60,313 nucleotides of DNA from Phycisphaerae bacterium. Its GTDB lineage: Bacteria; Planctomycetota; Phycisphaerae; Sedimentisphaerales; Anaerobacaceae. A program made the position numbers and the translations under genes. The DNA lies in contig JAPLMX010000115.1 of assembly GCA_026386805.1 (NCBI GenBank), positions 1-60,313 on the forward strand, written 5' to 3'. Below are positions 18,464 through 26,740 of this stretch, piece after piece. The notes below the pieces were generated by a model. That model was not told the origin of the DNA, did no database searches, and saw nothing but the letters and a program-made list of their open reading frames with translations. Numbering within the stretch: position 1 is the stretch's first letter; the number at the start of each line of letters is the position of its first letter.

Positions 18464-20893
18464 TTATTCACATCGCAACGCCGCCATTGGATCGGTTCTC
18501 GCCGCCCGGCGGGCCGGGAGGTAACACGCCACAAGGGCGATCAGACTGAGCAGCAGGGCACCCGCCGCCAATGTGAGGGGATCCATCGGGCTGACGCCGT
18601 AAAGCATCCCTCGCAAGACTCGGGTCAAAGCGCACGCGCCACCCAAGCCCAACCCGATCCCAATTGCCACAAGGGTCATCCCCTGCCGCAGCACCATGTG
18701 CACCACGCCAAGTCGTGCGGCGCCGAGCGCCATGCGGATTCCAATCTCGCGTTTGCGCATGGCGACAGAATAGGCCAGGATGGCGTAGATGCCCACGCCG
18801 GCCAGCAGCAATCCAACCGCTCCGAAGACAGCGAGGTAACACATGTAGATCCGATGCCCACGCGTGCTCTCGTAGAGACTATCCTTGACCACCTCGACGT
18901 AGGGTCTGCGCAGGTCAGGCCCCGCCGCTCTTACTTCCGCCAAGAGAGGCTTGATCAATTGATTGGGCTGGGTACGCGTTCGAACAAAGAGACTATAGTC
19001 CACTCCAGCGGAGTTTGCCTGTTGTGGCTGATAGAACGTCGGGTAGACTTGGTCTGTCACGCTCCAGATCTGGATGTCTGCCACCACCCCCATGACCTCG
19101 AAGATCTTGTGGTCGCCGGTGGCTGTCGCGTGAATGGTCTTCCCAACGGCATTTTCCCCCGGCCAACAGCGCCGGGCCAGAGTCTCGTTGACCAGAACGC
19201 CCGTGGCGTTGACGCCCCGGTCCTGTTCATCGAAATAGCGCCCCCGGAGCAGCGGCACCTTCATGGCCTTGAACGCATCCGTGGCGCCAACTCCGGAGGC
19301 GTGGAAGTACAATTTCACCGGCTCTTCCTGTCCGGTGATCGTGAACTCCTGTCGTCCCAGCATATTGGAGAGAATGCCCACGGCCTCGACCCCCGGTACG
19401 GTACAAAGTCGCCGGTGGACTTCAGCCAAGAGCAAGTCTCTGGCCTCAGGCGTCCTGTATTTCTTAGAGTCAAAGGCCGGATTGATGCCAACCCGGATCA
19501 GATTCGTCGGTTCATACCCCGGATTGCTCCGGAGCAGATGAGCTACGCTTTGAATCATCAGACCGGCACCGGCGAGCAACACCATCGCCACGGAGACTTC
19601 CAGAACGACCAGCCCGCGGCGATACAAGCTTCTCAAGGTGCCTGGCGTGGCCTGCACGCCACTTTGCTTAAGCGCGTTCGCCACGGGCCGGGTCGCCCCG
19701 TACCACGCGGGGACCGTCCCGGAGATCAGACCTGCCGTGACCGCAATCAATAGAGAATAGGCCAACACCTGTCGATCGATCTCGATTGTCCGTACGCGTG
19801 GCAGGTAAGACGGCAACAGCCGCTCCATGAGGCCGAAACTCCAGTAGGTCAAAGCAATACCGACAATCGCCCCCGCCAGGGCAGGCATCAGGCTCTCCAA
19901 CAATAACTGGCGTAAGAGCTGAAGCCGTCCAGCCCCCGGCGCGCCGCGGATAGCCAGTTCATGCTGCCGCCCTTCGGTCCGCGCCAGGTTGAGATTCGCG
20001 ACATTCGCGCACGCGATCAGCAAGACAAAGATCATGGCCCCCACAAAACCGGGAATGGTCCTCTGCACGTCGGCGCTGGCGAACACCTCCCGTACGGGAC
20101 GCAGGTGCAGAATGGAATAGCCGCGACTGAACTTGCGGTGCTCCTCCCCGTATCGCTGTGTCAACACGTCCACCATGGCCTGGGCCTGCCGCAGGGACAC
20201 TCCAAGGGCAAGTCGCGCAATGATTTCGGAGTGCAACCGGAACCGGGAGCCCTCCGGGTCTTGGTCCGCTGCCTTTACTTCCGGATCGTCGGCTGGAAAC
20301 CAGAAATCGGCATTGAAGGGATATTTGAAGTGAGGCGGCATCACTCCGATCACGGTGTAATACTGGTTCTGCACACGGAGCGATTTCCCTACCCAGCCTG
20401 GATCGCCGCCCAATTGGTTCTTCCAGAACGCGTGACTGAGCACCGCAACCGCAGGAGCGCCCGGCCGACCCTCATCGGCGGCGAATGTGCGCCCCAGCCA
20501 GGGTCTTGCGCTCCAGAACAAGAAGAAGTTCGGAGAGACGGGAGTGCCACAGACCGTCTCAGTCCATTCGCCATTCTGCCAAGGCACCATCATCCAAGGT
20601 CGAATCCTGGTCAGATCGGCAAAGTAGTGCCGTTGGGCACGCAACTCCTGGACGATCACGGGGCTGATCATGTCCAGGTATTGGTTGTCCTCCCTACTGA
20701 AGGAGCGAATCTGGACGAGCCGATCCGCCCCCGCCGCCGGGACGGGATTGAACCACAGGGCATTGACGCCGCTGAAGATCGCCGTGCTTGCGCCAATCCC
20801 CAGCGCGAACGTGAGCACCGCCACAGCCGTGAAGCCCGGATTGTTAACCAGCATTCGCAAGCCATACCGTATGTCTTGCCAGAGCGTTCCCAT
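18464..20893 (-). CDS. MacB/FtsX-type duplicated ABC permease (ADOP type), TolC-linked
   Basis: This 809-residue protein has the duplicated layout of ADOP permeases: an N-terminal signature MGTLWQDIRYGLRML, a first transmembrane helix, a periplasmic MacB-core region, three FtsX helices (from about residue 265), a linking helix, a second periplasmic core and three final helices, ending DPMAALRCE. About eight membrane helices are expected. The ATG at 20893 was chosen over the longer frame because AGGAGA precedes it and all paralogues start with this signature. It has no ATPase of its own. It is first in a two-gene unit with tolC downstream of a sigma-54 promoter. Closest paralogues here are the permeases at 37953 and 40389. 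Confidence 0.92.
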   Translation of the reverse strand: MGTLWQDIRYGLRMLVNNPGFTAVAVLTFALGIGASTAIFSGVNALWFNPVPAAGADRLVQIRSFSREDNQYLDMISPVIVQELRAQRHYFADLTRIRPWMMVPWQNGEWTETVCGTPVSPNFFLFWSARPWLGRTFAADEGRPGAPAVAVLSHAFWKNQLGGDPGWVGKSLRVQNQYYTVIGVMPPHFKYPFNADFWFPADDPEVKAADQDPEGSRFRLHSEIIARLALGVSLRQAQAMVDVLTQRYGEEHRKFSRGYSILHLRPVREVFASADVQRTIPGFVGAMIFVLLIACANVANLNLARTEGRQHELAIRGAPGAGRLQLLRQLLLESLMPALAGAIVGIALTYWSFGLMERLLPSYLPRVRTIEIDRQVLAYSLLIAVTAGLISGTVPAWYGATRPVANALKQSGVQATPGTLRSLYRRGLVVLEVSVAMVLLAGAGLMIQSVAHLLRSNPGYEPTNLIRVGINPAFDSKKYRTPEARDLLLAEVHRRLCTVPGVEAVGILSNMLGRQEFTITGQEEPVKLYFHASGVGATDAFKAMKVPLLRGRYFDEQDRGVNATGVLVNETLARRCWPGENAVGKTIHATATGDHKIFEVMGVVADIQIWSVTDQVYPTFYQPQQANSAGVDYSLFVRTRTQPNQLIKPLLAEVRAAGPDLRRPYVEVVKDSLYESTRGHRIYMCYLAVFGAVGLLLAGVGIYAILAYSVAMRKREIGIRMALGAARLGVVHMVLRQGMTLVAIGIGLGLGGACALTRVLRGMLYGVSPMDPLTLAAGALLLSLIALVACYLPARRAARTDPMAALRCE

Positions 20894-20961
20894 CGCGTTC
20901 TCCTGTGAACTGTCTCCATGCACTTCGCGGGTCGCGCAGGGACTTTCACGAGGCATACGGT

Positions 20962-20977
20962 AGCAAACAACGTGCCA
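20962..20977 (-). promoter_or_regulatory. Sigma-54 promoter for the permease-TolC unit
   Basis: On the minus strand the sequence reads TGGCACGTTGTTTGCT, with the -24 GG and -12 GC dinucleotides correctly spaced and a near-consensus match. Transcription should start near 20950, about 57 bases before the permease ATG. A 39-bp dyad centred about 100 bp upstream is shared with the other sigma-54 promoter in this window. Confidence 0.8.
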
Positions 20978-21054
20978 GATGGGTCCCTTTCGACCCCTCT
21001 TCCACGCTCAGAAACGCCACTAAGGAACGACGCGTGCGGATATGCAAACGTTAT

Positions 21055-21093
21055 GTGTCCGCTTTCAGAACCGGCGCGCCCGAATCTGGACAC
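21055..21093. promoter_or_regulatory. Candidate enhancer (upstream activator) site A
   Basis: A 39-bp element begins with GTGTCC and ends with the inverted GGACAC, with GCGCGCCC in the middle. It matches the element at 45640-45678 at 31 of 39 positions. It sits 78 bp upstream of the -24 box of the sigma-54 promoter, a normal place for NtrC-type activator binding. Confidence 0.7.
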
Positions 21094-21118
21094 GTGCAAG
21101 CATACTCAGCGTAGTTCA

Positions 21119-21391
21119 TCACTTTTCCAGCCGGTAGTCGCACCACGTCGGGACTTCGCGTGTGAAGTCGAGCGTGCCGCCGCCTTTGGTGGTGAAGACG
21201 GCGGGTCTGACCTCCTGGAGCTTCTCGTCGACGGAGCGCAGGCCGTTGACCTGCTCGAAGAACTTCGACTCCGTCACGCACAGGAACCCATCCTTCTCGC
21301 GGACCCGGCACGGAGGCCCGAAACTCCTCGATCGCCGCCTCGACCTTCGGGTCCAGCCCGTCCCTCTTATAGCATCCCGTTTGTGGAACAC
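21119..21391 (-). pseudogene. Frameshifted C-terminal remnant of an unidentified gene
   Basis: The last 60 codons (CVTESKFFEQVNGLRSVDEK then KGGGTLDFTREVPTWCDYRLEK) look like a genuine protein end. Upstream, sensible coding (KRDGLDPKVEAAIEEFRASV) is in another frame, and nothing precedes it beyond repeat DNA. It is thus a frameshifted remnant of a deleted gene. The family was not recognised; a carbohydrate-active enzyme end is only a guess. Confidence 0.45.
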
Positions 21392-21481
21392 TCCAGTTCT
21401 CAGTTCCCAGTTGTCAGTTCGCAGTTTTCAGCCGTTGGCTATCAGCGCTCTTGCTGACAACTGACAACCGTCAACTGACCA
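21391..21481. repeat. CAGTTCTCAGT/ACTGACAAC intergenic inverted repeat
   Basis: Degenerate tandem copies of CAGTTCTCAGTTCCCAGTTGT are followed by their complement type, GCTGACAACTGACAACCG. Similar tracts occur at 26648, 35226, 37858, 42840 and 52336. It can fold into a long imperfect hairpin. Confidence 0.6.
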
Positions 21482-21487
21482 CTCGTT

Positions 21488-24046
21488 CTATTCGCACCGC
21501 AGCGCCACCATCGGATCGACTCGCGCCGCCCGGCGGGCGGGGATGTAACTGGCCAGAAGCGAAGCGGCGCCGAGCAGAACCACGGTCACGACAATACTGA
21601 CCGGATCGATGGGGCTGACGCCGTAGAGCAAGCTGCCGATCAGACGTGCGGTGGCCAGCCCCAGCAACAATCCCACGAACAGCCCCGCGAGCGTCAGCAC
21701 CATTCCCTCCCGTAAGACCATGACCATGATGTTCCCGTGCGTGGCCCCGAGGGCCTTGCGAATGCCGATTTCTGAGGTTCGGGAAGCCACCATGTAGCCC
21801 TTGACCGCATAGATGCCCAGAGACGCCAGGAACAGGGCCAGCGCCCCGAAGATTGCGGCCAGCCGGGCCCCCATCCCCGTGGCCCACACGAAGGGCTGAT
21901 TCCGGTAACTATCCGACAGGGTCGCCACCGACAAAATGGGCAGACGCGGGTCCATCGCCCGAATCTCCGCGGGAATCCTCTGCAGGAGGGCCGCCTCCGC
22001 TCCGCGCGTCGCGTCCGTGAGGCGGACATAGACGTAGTCAGGCAAGCGGTTAGGCCAGATCGGCTCATAGATTTGTCCTCGACTTTCCCCATCGTCCTGG
22101 AGCGCCTGCAGGTGCGGCACGATCCCGACGACCCGGCACGGCGACGACGAAAGCGGCCAGCCGTATTGCACCAGACAACCCAGGGCCCGGCCGTCCGGCC
22201 GCAATCGGCGGGCGATCCGTTCATCGACGATCACGACCTTCTCAGCGCCGGGGGCACTGTCCAGACGGTCGAAAGACCGGCCCTGCAAAAGAGGTATCCC
22301 CATCGCCTCGAAACCGCCCATGCCAATGGTATACGACCGGTCCGATTGCCCCGGGATGTGGGCGATCGCCTCACGGAGCACTTGTTCTTCATCGCGTTGA
22401 TCTTTCGGAGCGTCCGATACGTATTCGCGGACCGCGCCGGCGATGCCACCACGGTCCATCGTGACGGGTAAAGAAGAGGACAAGCCCACCGCGTGGACCC
22501 CTGGCATGGACTTCAGACGGTCGGCCAGGGTTTCGTACACCTGCCGGCTGCCGGCCAGATCATACCCGGCGGCGAGGGGATCAAGCTGGATCAGCAGCTT
22601 ACCGTCGAAGCTGAAATCGAAATTGCTCAGGCTGGTCTGCAGAGCGCTGCGGGTGAAGAGCGCTGCCTCCATCACCAGCACGACAGACAAGGCAATCTGG
22701 CAGATCACCGACACGCGGCGCGGCCGGCCGACCCTTCCGGTGGACCGCCGCATCTCGCCCCGGGATTCCTTCAGATCGGCGGCAACCTCCCGCCGCGAGA
22801 GCCGCAAAGCGGGCTTCAGACCGGAGAGCATCGCCGCGACCATACAGAAGCCCAGCGTGGCGGCCAGGACGCGAAGATCGAGACCCAATGCCAATGAGCC
22901 GGCCACGTCAACCGGCCCTTTCAGGGTCCCCAACCACACACTCAAGGTTCGGACACCCCAGAAGGCGAAAACTAACCCCACCACCCCTCCAAGGGTCGCC
23001 AACAAGAAGGATTCGATGAGCAACTGCCGGATGATCTGCCAGCGGCCCCCGCCGATGGCCATGCGGATAGCGATCTCCCGGTGCCGGCCGGCCCCGCGCA
23101 CGATGGTCATATTTCCCACGTTCAGGCAGGCAATCAACAGGACCACCGCCGAGACGCCCATCAGCAACAGGGTGGCGCAGGATAAGAAGATCCGCTCTCT
23201 GTTGCCACCCCCGGAATCCTGCATCAACCTGGGCAGGCGCTCGACGCTGAACGAGCTGCTGTCCCCCCACCACCTGGGATTGATTTCCTTCAAGCGTGGG
23301 CTCAGAGACTGCAATCGTAGCTGCGCGTCGGACATGGTCAAGCCGGGCTTGAGGCGCCCTATGAGCATCGCCTCATTGGGATAGTCCCACCATTCACTGG
23401 GTCGCCCCGGCCTTTTCTCCTCCCACAGGCGTCCGATGAGGCCGAAGCTGCCCAGAGGCAACCACAGATCGGGTCCGATGAGCGATGCGCCAGTGAACCG
23501 CTTCGGCGCGACGCCGATGACCCGAAAGAGCGTGCCATTGATGCCGACGTATTTGCCCACCAGAGCGGGATCGGCCCCTTCGCGCTGCCAGGTGCGGTAG
23601 CCCAGAACAACCACCGGCTCAGTGCCGGACCGCTCCTCCTCAGGCTCGAAGGTCCGCCCATAAGCGGGCGCCACGCCCAGGGCCGAAAAGTAATTGGCCG
23701 AGACGAACATCGGGAAAATGCGTCGGACGGCGTCCCCTTGCCCGAAGATGAAAGACCCAAACTCTGGGTCGCACGCGATCAGATCGCTGAACGCTTGGTT
23801 GTCGTCGCGCATCTCCACATAGGCGGAATAACGAAGATAGCCGCGCACGTTGCGGAGATTGCAGAGCACCAACTGATCCGGGTCCTTCACCTGCGGCGGG
23901 CGCAAGAGCAGCACATTGACCACGCTGAACATGATCGTATTGGCCCCGATGCCGATGGCCAGGGTAATCAGGGCAATCGCCGTAAAGCCGGGCGATTTCT
24001 TGAGCATTCGAACCGCGTACCGCAGGTCTTGCCATAGTGTCGTCAT
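21488..24046 (-). CDS. MacB/FtsX-type duplicated ABC permease (ADOP type), copy B1
   Basis: This 852-residue permease begins MTTLWQDLRYAVRMLKKSPG and ends DPMVALRCE. The first FtsX block contains VSAVVLLIACLNVGNMTIVRG and the last contains MVASRTSEIGIRKALGATHG, features it shares with the two permeases immediately upstream (24142 and 26741), so the three are a tandem paralogue group. The ATG at 24046 has GGAG nine bases before it; the extra 20 codons of the open frame come from an intergenic repeat and are excluded. It is the last gene of the long minus-strand series. Confidence 0.92.
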   Translation of the reverse strand: MTTLWQDLRYAVRMLKKSPGFTAIALITLAIGIGANTIMFSVVNVLLLRPPQVKDPDQLVLCNLRNVRGYLRYSAYVEMRDDNQAFSDLIACDPEFGSFIFGQGDAVRRIFPMFVSANYFSALGVAPAYGRTFEPEEERSGTEPVVVLGYRTWQREGADPALVGKYVGINGTLFRVIGVAPKRFTGASLIGPDLWLPLGSFGLIGRLWEEKRPGRPSEWWDYPNEAMLIGRLKPGLTMSDAQLRLQSLSPRLKEINPRWWGDSSSFSVERLPRLMQDSGGGNRERIFLSCATLLLMGVSAVVLLIACLNVGNMTIVRGAGRHREIAIRMAIGGGRWQIIRQLLIESFLLATLGGVVGLVFAFWGVRTLSVWLGTLKGPVDVAGSLALGLDLRVLAATLGFCMVAAMLSGLKPALRLSRREVAADLKESRGEMRRSTGRVGRPRRVSVICQIALSVVLVMEAALFTRSALQTSLSNFDFSFDGKLLIQLDPLAAGYDLAGSRQVYETLADRLKSMPGVHAVGLSSSLPVTMDRGGIAGAVREYVSDAPKDQRDEEQVLREAIAHIPGQSDRSYTIGMGGFEAMGIPLLQGRSFDRLDSAPGAEKVVIVDERIARRLRPDGRALGCLVQYGWPLSSSPCRVVGIVPHLQALQDDGESRGQIYEPIWPNRLPDYVYVRLTDATRGAEAALLQRIPAEIRAMDPRLPILSVATLSDSYRNQPFVWATGMGARLAAIFGALALFLASLGIYAVKGYMVASRTSEIGIRKALGATHGNIMVMVLREGMVLTLAGLFVGLLLGLATARLIGSLLYGVSPIDPVSIVVTVVLLGAASLLASYIPARRAARVDPMVALRCE

Positions 24047-24068
24047 AGTCTGGCTCCAGTTCCCAGAT

Positions 24069-24137
24069 GTAGGGTGGGGCTTGCCCCACCGATCTTCTCC
24101 CATCATACCGGTTCCGGTGGGGCAAGCCCCACCTTAC
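24069..24137. repeat. GTAGGGTGGGGCTTGCCCC inverted-repeat element, copy 1
   Basis: Arms GTAGGGTGGGGCTTGCCCCA and the complement surround about 20 variable bases; the right arm lacks one base of the final CCCTAC (ACCTTAC). One of six copies in this window. It lies between two permease genes, just upstream of the Shine-Dalgarno of copy B1. Confidence 0.85.
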
Positions 24138-24141
24138 CAAT

Positions 24142-26637
24142 TCATTCACATCTCAATGCCACCATCGGATCGACCCGCGCCGCCCGGCGGGCCGGGATGT
24201 AGCTGGCCAGTAGCGACGCGGCCCCGAGCAGAGCCACCGTCACGATGATACTGACCGGATCGACCGGACTGACGCCGTAGAGCAGGCTGGCCGACACCCG
24301 CGCCACACCCAAACCCAGCAGCAATCCGACCAGCAATCCCACCACCGTCAGCACCAGTCCTTCCCGCAAGACCATGCCCATGATGTTTCCCTGTGTCGCC
24401 CCCAGGGCCTTGCGGATGCCGATTTCCGAGGTGCGCGAGGCGACCATATAGCCCTTGATCGCATAGATGCCCAGCGCCGCCAGGAACAAGGCCGCCGCCC
24501 CGGCGGCCAGCGCCAATCGTGCGCCGAATCCCGCCATGGATACAAGAGAATCGTTGCGCTGTTTCTGGGCGAGAGTCACCACGGACAGCACCGGGACACG
24601 CGGATCTACCCTGTGAATCTCCTGAAAGACCCGCTGCTGCAGGGCGTCCGCCGATCCCCTGTCCGCGATATGCAGATAGAGATACGAGAACAACTGATCC
24701 GCTTGGGTCGGTCTATAGGTCTGAGCACGGACCTCCCGGTCCCCGATGCCCGGCACGTGGGCGACGATCCCGACCACGCGGTAAGGATCGGAATATTCCG
24801 TGAAGAACCCGTATTGGATGAAACAGCCGAGAGCATTGCCATCCGGGCGGAGCTTGCGGGCCAAGGTCTCATCGATAATCATGACCTTCTCCGCCGCCGG
24901 GGCGCTGTCCAGGCGATCGAAGAGACGCCCCTGCAAAAGGGGAATCCCCAGCGCCGTGAAGTAATCCCGGCCCACGTCGGTCACGGCGGCCCACTGCGCA
25001 ACGTACTTCCTCGACTCGCTCTCCTGGATCCCCGTCAGGTATTCGTAAATCGACATATGTCCGCCGCCCCCAAAGAAGAATCCGGGCGATATCCCCAGCG
25101 TCTTGACGTCGGACAAGGACGCCAGATGGTCGGCCAGGGCCTCGCAGACCTGGACACCCTGGGCCCGGTCGTAGCCGGCGGAAAACGGATCGATCTGAAT
25201 GACCAGCTTGTTCTCCAGATTGAATCGCGGATTCGGCCGCGCCAACCGCAGAGCACTCCGCGCCAGCAGCGTCGCACTCATCACCAGTACGACGGCCAGG
25301 GCGATCTGGCCCACGACCGAGAGACCTCCCCGTTTTCTCCGGCTGGGTCCGAGCACGCTGCCGACGGATTCTTTCATCTCGCCCGCGATGTCACGCCGCG
25401 ACAAACACAAGGCCGGTCTAAGCCCGAACAATAGCGTGGCCACCAGGCAAAAGCCCAGGGTGGCTGCCAGGACACGAACGTTCAAGCCGGGCCTGAAACT
25501 TCTCATTATCGGGTCTTGTACGGCCGCAATCCAGACGTTGAGCACCCTCGTGCCCCAGAAGGCGAGCAGAAAGCCGAGGACCCCTCCCAACAGCGCCAGC
25601 AGCAAAGACTCGATGAGCAACTGCCGGATGATCCGCCAGCGGCCTCCACCGATGGCCATGCGAACGGCAATCTCGCGGTGACGCCCGGCTCCTTGAACGA
25701 TCAACATGTTCGCCAGGTTCAGACAGGCGATAACCAGGATGATCCCGGAGACCGCCATCAGGACCGCACTGAGGATAGTGTTCGCCAGACGCTCCCCGTG
25801 GACGTCAGCGTCTATGAGGAACCTCCCGGGACGGTGGAGATAAAGCGAGGAACTGTCCTTCCATTGCTTCGGATACTCCGCTTTGAAGCGCGCGACCAAA
25901 GACTGCAACTGCGCTTGAGCCACCGGCATGTTCGCCCCCGGATTGAGGCGCCCCACGAGGTGAAGCCCCGGATAGTCCCGGTCCGCCGATGGGGAGCGCG
26001 TGGATCCCCGGGAAAGCTCGGCCACCGAGAGATAGCTTCCCAGAGGCAGCCACAGATCGGGGCCGATGAGCGTGACGCCGGTAAACGTTTCCGGCATGAC
26101 ACCGACGGCCTGGCAGCGGATGCCATTGACGCTGACAAACGCGCCGACGAAGTTCGGATCGCTACCCAGTCGCTGCCAGAGGCGGTGGCTCAGGACCACG
26201 ACCGTGGCGCCGCCCTGCCGCTCTTCCTCGGGCAGGAACCCCCGTCCCCGCACCGGCGCCGCTCCCAGAAAGGAGAAGTAGTTCGCCGAAACAAACAGCG
26301 CCGACGATTGTCCAACCGAATCCCCATGAACCAGGGTGACAGGTCTTGCGTCATCGCCCTGGGCCAGGAGATCACTGAAGGCCAGCCGGCTGTCACGGAC
26401 AGTGAGATACGCGGAATAAGGAAACCATGGAAATGCGGCGTCCCGAATCGCGCAATACGCCAACTGCTCGGCGTTCTTCACATTCCTCGGGTGCAGCAGC
26501 AGCAGATCGGACATGCTGAACATGATCGTATTGGCCCCGATGCCGATCGCCAGGGTAATCAAGGCAATCGCCGTGAAGCCAGGTGACTTCTTCAGCATCC
26601 GCACCGCGTACCGCAGGTCTTGCCACAAAGTCATCAT
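24142..26637 (-). CDS. MacB/FtsX-type duplicated ABC permease (ADOP type), copy B2
   Basis: This 831-residue paralogue begins MMTLWQDLRYAVRMLKKSPG. The first periplasmic core has VVVLSHRLWQRLGSDPNFVG and the second has GIPLLQGRLFDRLDSAPAAE. The final FtsX block (MVASRTSEIGIRKALGATQG, then LLGAASLLASYIPARRAARV) is nearly the same as in B1 and B3, at DNA level too, indicating recent duplication or gene conversion. A GGAG motif precedes the ATG pair at 26637/26634. No ATPase domain is present. Confidence 0.92.
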   Translation of the reverse strand: MMTLWQDLRYAVRMLKKSPGFTAIALITLAIGIGANTIMFSMSDLLLLHPRNVKNAEQLAYCAIRDAAFPWFPYSAYLTVRDSRLAFSDLLAQGDDARPVTLVHGDSVGQSSALFVSANYFSFLGAAPVRGRGFLPEEERQGGATVVVLSHRLWQRLGSDPNFVGAFVSVNGIRCQAVGVMPETFTGVTLIGPDLWLPLGSYLSVAELSRGSTRSPSADRDYPGLHLVGRLNPGANMPVAQAQLQSLVARFKAEYPKQWKDSSSLYLHRPGRFLIDADVHGERLANTILSAVLMAVSGIILVIACLNLANMLIVQGAGRHREIAVRMAIGGGRWRIIRQLLIESLLLALLGGVLGFLLAFWGTRVLNVWIAAVQDPIMRSFRPGLNVRVLAATLGFCLVATLLFGLRPALCLSRRDIAGEMKESVGSVLGPSRRKRGGLSVVGQIALAVVLVMSATLLARSALRLARPNPRFNLENKLVIQIDPFSAGYDRAQGVQVCEALADHLASLSDVKTLGISPGFFFGGGGHMSIYEYLTGIQESESRKYVAQWAAVTDVGRDYFTALGIPLLQGRLFDRLDSAPAAEKVMIIDETLARKLRPDGNALGCFIQYGFFTEYSDPYRVVGIVAHVPGIGDREVRAQTYRPTQADQLFSYLYLHIADRGSADALQQRVFQEIHRVDPRVPVLSVVTLAQKQRNDSLVSMAGFGARLALAAGAAALFLAALGIYAIKGYMVASRTSEIGIRKALGATQGNIMGMVLREGLVLTVVGLLVGLLLGLGVARVSASLLYGVSPVDPVSIIVTVALLGAASLLASYIPARRAARVDPMVALRCE

Positions 26638-26647
26638 TGCCAAATCT

Positions 26648-26740
26648 CCAGTTGCCGGTAGTCAGTAATCGGTAGGCGGTTTTGAGTTTCGACTCGCTGC
26701 TCCTGCACCGACTACTGACTACCGGCTACCGACTACCCTC
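26648..26740. repeat. CGGTAGTCAGTAATCGG-type intergenic inverted repeat
   Basis: Left tract CCGGTAGTCAGTAATCGGTA and right tract GACTACTGACTACCGGCTAC are inverted copies of the same unit, separated by about 30 unrelated bases. The size (about 93 bp) is like that of the spacers at 35226 and 37858. Confidence 0.65.

Noticed and set aside
17534-19753. A 739-residue open frame on the plus strand
   Set aside because: It is antisense to both the TolC-type gene and permease 18464, shows no domain and has high Arg/Gly/His content typical of shadows.
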